A DNA stretch of 64,000 bases from Odontocerum albicorne (Eukaryota; Arthropoda; Insecta; Trichoptera; Odontoceridae). The position numbers were made by a program, and so were the translations under genes. Below are positions 62,005-64,000 of the stretch, piece by piece. The DNA is taken from assembly GCA_949825065.1 (NCBI GenBank), contig OX463859.1, positions 19,119,134 through 19,183,133 of the forward strand, in the 5' to 3' direction. The notes under the pieces were generated by a model that was not told where the DNA came from, searched no databases, and saw only the letters and a list, made by a program, of their open reading frames with translations. The stretch's first letter is position 1. Every line of letters begins with the position of its first letter.

Positions 62005-62075
62005 CTTTTGTCTGTTTGGTTGGAAGAGATTGCCGCCTGGCAATAAACCCGCCAGATTGTATTTAAAGGCTAGAT
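62005..62075 (+). mobile_element. SINE-B 3' end fragment
   Basis: tgtttggttggaagagattg, ccgcctggcaataaacccgc and cagattgtatttaaa match the SINE-B 3' part. Confidence 0.6.
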
Positions 62076-62479
62076 TGTTAAATAAACAATTAATAAATAA
62101 ATAGAGACATTGCGTGATAGTGCTCATTAAAGACACAGTTAAAAGATTTGTGATGTTCTCATTTCGAAGCACACCAACGATAGTGCAATGTGTTAGTTGG
62201 TAAAGAGTAGAAATAGATGATATTGGAAAGAAAAAGCTGTTGAATAGATAAGAGAATATTTTTTAGTGAAGCGGTGAACTGAGGCTAGACTTAGGACTAA
62301 ATATGATGGACGCGGCGATTCATTTAAGGCTGTCATATAAAAGTGACCACATGCATGATGTCGTGAGGGTATTAAATTGCGTTTTATAGACGTGTCATAA
62401 GTGAAAGATATGTGCTAGGAATAAATGAAGTGAGGATCTAATATATCTGCCTACTCCATAACATTAACGTCTGTTATTT

Positions 62480-63230
62480 GGATGTTACAGAGGAATAGTT
62501 GGACAAATTACAGCGTCTTCAAAATGTTTGTCTAAGATTTATTTTTAACCTACGAAAGTACAAACATATAACTTCATGCCAGAAGGCAGTGAACTGGTTC
62601 AATGTTAGAAATAGACGCCAAATTCACATACTGTCTCTATTGTATAATATTCTTAACTGTCCCCTACCCCCACTCTATCTCGCCGAAAATATTCAGCGTC
62701 TTTCCAATCATGGATTAGCGCTACGCTCAAACAGATTGTTTATTAGCCTTTCCAGTTCACCGCTCCTCTTTTTTTACGTCGTCCTTTGCTGTCCATGCAG
62801 TGGACTCTGGAATCAGTTACAAAGCAATATAAGACTCGCTTCGTCCTTGGCATGCTTTAAGAAGCGACTGAAAAACCTCTTAATTTCTAGTCAGTAAAAT
62901 AACGTGTTTCATTCCCGATTTTTCCTTTCCTCTCCACCATCCCTTCCTTTCCTTTTGATTGATGATATCTCACTTTGTATGAAAAATAATGTTCGGGTGA
63001 CTGTCCGTCTTTGTGGGGTTTGTTTGACTGTAATTGTGAGAGATATGGGTGGCGTGTGCAGCTTTGAGAAACACTTAAAGACAACTCTTTTTGGGAGTTC
63101 TTATAAAAAATCATGAAACTGTCACATATTGAAAGACTTACGAAGGGTTCTTTGCAGTTCGTCGTCCCTTTGTAAGTTTTCTGCATTTTTCTTACTTAAT
63201 GTGTATTTTTAAACACATCAAGATGTTTTG
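62480..63230 (+). mobile_element. LINE-K, C-terminal coding end and 3' UTR
   Basis: The coding end (62499-62897) is followed by a 3' UTR with gtgagagatatgggtggcgt, gcagctttgagaaacactta and aagttttctgcatttttctt. UTR segments recur at 46130-46400 and the coding end at 16375 and 24280. Confidence 0.8.
62499..62897 (+). CDS. Non-LTR retrotransposon C-terminal domain (Jockey/CR1-like), partial
   Basis: The text LDKLQRLQNVCLRFIFNLRK, YKHITSCQKAVNWFNVRNRR, QIHILSLLYNILNCPLPPLY and GLWNQLQSNIRLASSLACF KKRLKNLLIS is the conserved tail that follows the RT domain in many Jockey-, L2- and CR1-type LINEs (QRLQNxCxRFIF, RRxxHILxLLYxIL, LWNxLP, FKxxLK). The frame is open for 132 codons to a natural end at 62897. 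The RT itself is absent. The region PLLFFYVVLCCPCSGLW is slightly out of pattern, which may hide a compensated frameshift near 62770-62800. Confidence 0.8.
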   Translation: MDKLQRLQNVCLRFIFNLRKYKHITSCQKAVNWFNVRNRRQIHILSLLYNILNCPLPPLYLAENIQRLSNHGLALRSNRLFISLSSSPLLFFYVVLCCPCSGLWNQLQSNIRLASSLACFKKRLKNLLISSQ

Positions 63231-63442
63231 CCTAATGGCGTCAGCCAGCACCTACTTAATTTTAATTTTATTTAAGTTTGGTTATTCATCAACGGTATTA
63301 TGCACCTCACAAAATTCTTTAAAAAAAGTAGTTTGCACTTCATATACGATATTTACAAAAATATCCTTACATTGAAAAAAAGGAAAAAAAAATATAACAA
63401 CTCAACAAAACCAAATAAAAAGAAACTTCACGTGTTATCATA

Positions 63443-63598
63443 TTTACGCTGTAATAATTGAATGGTTGAAGTAAAATAGGCAATAAGTACCAAAATTACG
63501 CTGTAATAATTGAATGGTTGAAGTAAAATAGGCACTAAGTACCAAAATTACGCTGTAATAAATTAATGGTTGAAGTAAAATAGGCACTAAGTACCAAA
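63443..63598. repeat. 52-bp tandem repeat, 3 copies
   Basis: The unit is ttacgctgtaataattgaat followed by ggttgaagtaaaataggcac taagtaccaaaa. The marker acgctg falls at 63446, 63498 and 63550, an exact 52-bp period. Confidence 0.95.
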
Positions 63599-63722
63599 AA
63601 AAACAAAAAAAACTTAGTATGCAGTTTCATTCTATATGCCATATAGAACGACACTGCATACCTAGTTTTTTTTGTTTCTTTTTGTACTTAGTGCCTATTT
63701 TACTTCAACCATTCAATAATCC
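63555..63722. other. Long imperfect hairpin sharing the tandem unit
   Basis: The left arm (about 63557-63634) and right arm (about 63643-63720) are reverse complements, centred on tatatgccatata near 63638. Matched blocks: ggttgaagtaaaataggcac with gtgcctattttacttcaacc, and tatgcagt with actgcata. The outer part of the arm is the last tandem unit. Confidence 0.9.
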
Positions 63723-63769
63723 TTTTATTATTATTGTTTTGTATTACAATTTAGTTGCAAATAGTACAA

Positions 63770-63935
63770 TTTGGCAGGCTTATTGATTACAGAATAAACA
63801 GAAAGATTTCAAAAAGGTCTTTAGTGAAAACTAGACTAAATTCCTTTAAAAAATCTGTATTCCTATGGAAATCGAACCCAAAACCTCCGGTTTGGAAGAC
63901 AAGCATTTTATCAACAAGACCATGGAGGTTGTCCT
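63770..63935 (-). mobile_element. SINE-B copy
   Basis: On the minus strand: acctccatggtcttgttgat, aaaatgcttgtcttccaaac, ggttttgggttcgatttcca (B box), ctagttttcactaaag and the 3' part caataagcctgccaaattgt. Confidence 0.75.
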
Positions 63936-64000
63936 ATTATAAACACTCTTCAATGACAAAATATATATCTTTATATCTCAGCAATTGTCATGAGTTTGTG

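Overview
This window looks like a stretch of an AT-rich arthropod genome, most likely insect. There are no operons, ribosome binding sites or tight gene packing. Nearly every recognisable coding trace is a transposable-element (TE) protein of a type common in insects: mariner transposases, Jockey-superfamily and RTE non-LTR retrotransposons, a Penelope-like GIY-YIG nuclease, a Helitron helicase and tRNA-derived SINEs. Host order or species cannot be fixed from the sequence. I use local family labels: LINE-A, LINE-J and LINE-K (three degraded non-LTR families), SINE-A and SINE-B (two tRNA-headed SINEs) and PLE-R (the repeated terminal region of a Penelope-like element).

Layout. 1-930 is the 3' end of a Helitron, with a broken helicase and a CTAG terminus that abuts a 488-bp (TA)n tract. 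1.4-8 kb holds LINE-A and SINE-B debris, one SINE carrying a nested LINE insertion with an 11-bp target-site duplication, a palindromic MITE and two minisatellites. 8-12 kb holds a 5'-truncated Jockey-like LINE-J with a 300-codon open frame and a Penelope-like fragment flanked by inverted arms. 13-25 kb mixes SINE-A copies, Jockey-type 3' ends, PLE-R and LINE-A fragments and one unidentified 80-codon ORF. 26-31 kb has a 610-bp mariner-derived foldback element, a Jockey RNase H remnant and the longest LINE-A copy. 32-38 kb has a second long (TA)n tract, a 42-bp minisatellite, RTE debris and a MITE nested in another MITE.

38.5-41.7 kb is the best-preserved gene in the window: an RTE-type retrotransposon with an uninterrupted 985-aa endonuclease plus reverse-transcriptase ORF on the minus strand. 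It sits inside an older LINE-A copy and has (TA)n on both sides. 43-64 kb continues with LINE-J, LINE-A and LINE-K fragments, SINE-A and SINE-B copies, two more mariner remnants and several tandem arrays. The arrays include a diverged 52-bp array of about 16 units, a 148-bp array that has captured a LINE 3' end, and a long hairpin near the right edge.

Host genes are nearly absent. The best candidates are a 73-nt internal exon at 50843-50915 (plus) with good splice sites, a cysteine-containing terminal exon at 46636-46731 (minus), and a weaker exon-like block near 30.75-30.87 kb (minus). These are not enough to name any gene. I found no CRISPR, rRNA, intact tRNA gene or gene cluster that would make a new biological system. 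The most unusual content is structural: nested insertions, foldback elements, SINE- and LINE-derived minisatellites, and a conserved foldable motif in the PLE-R repeats.
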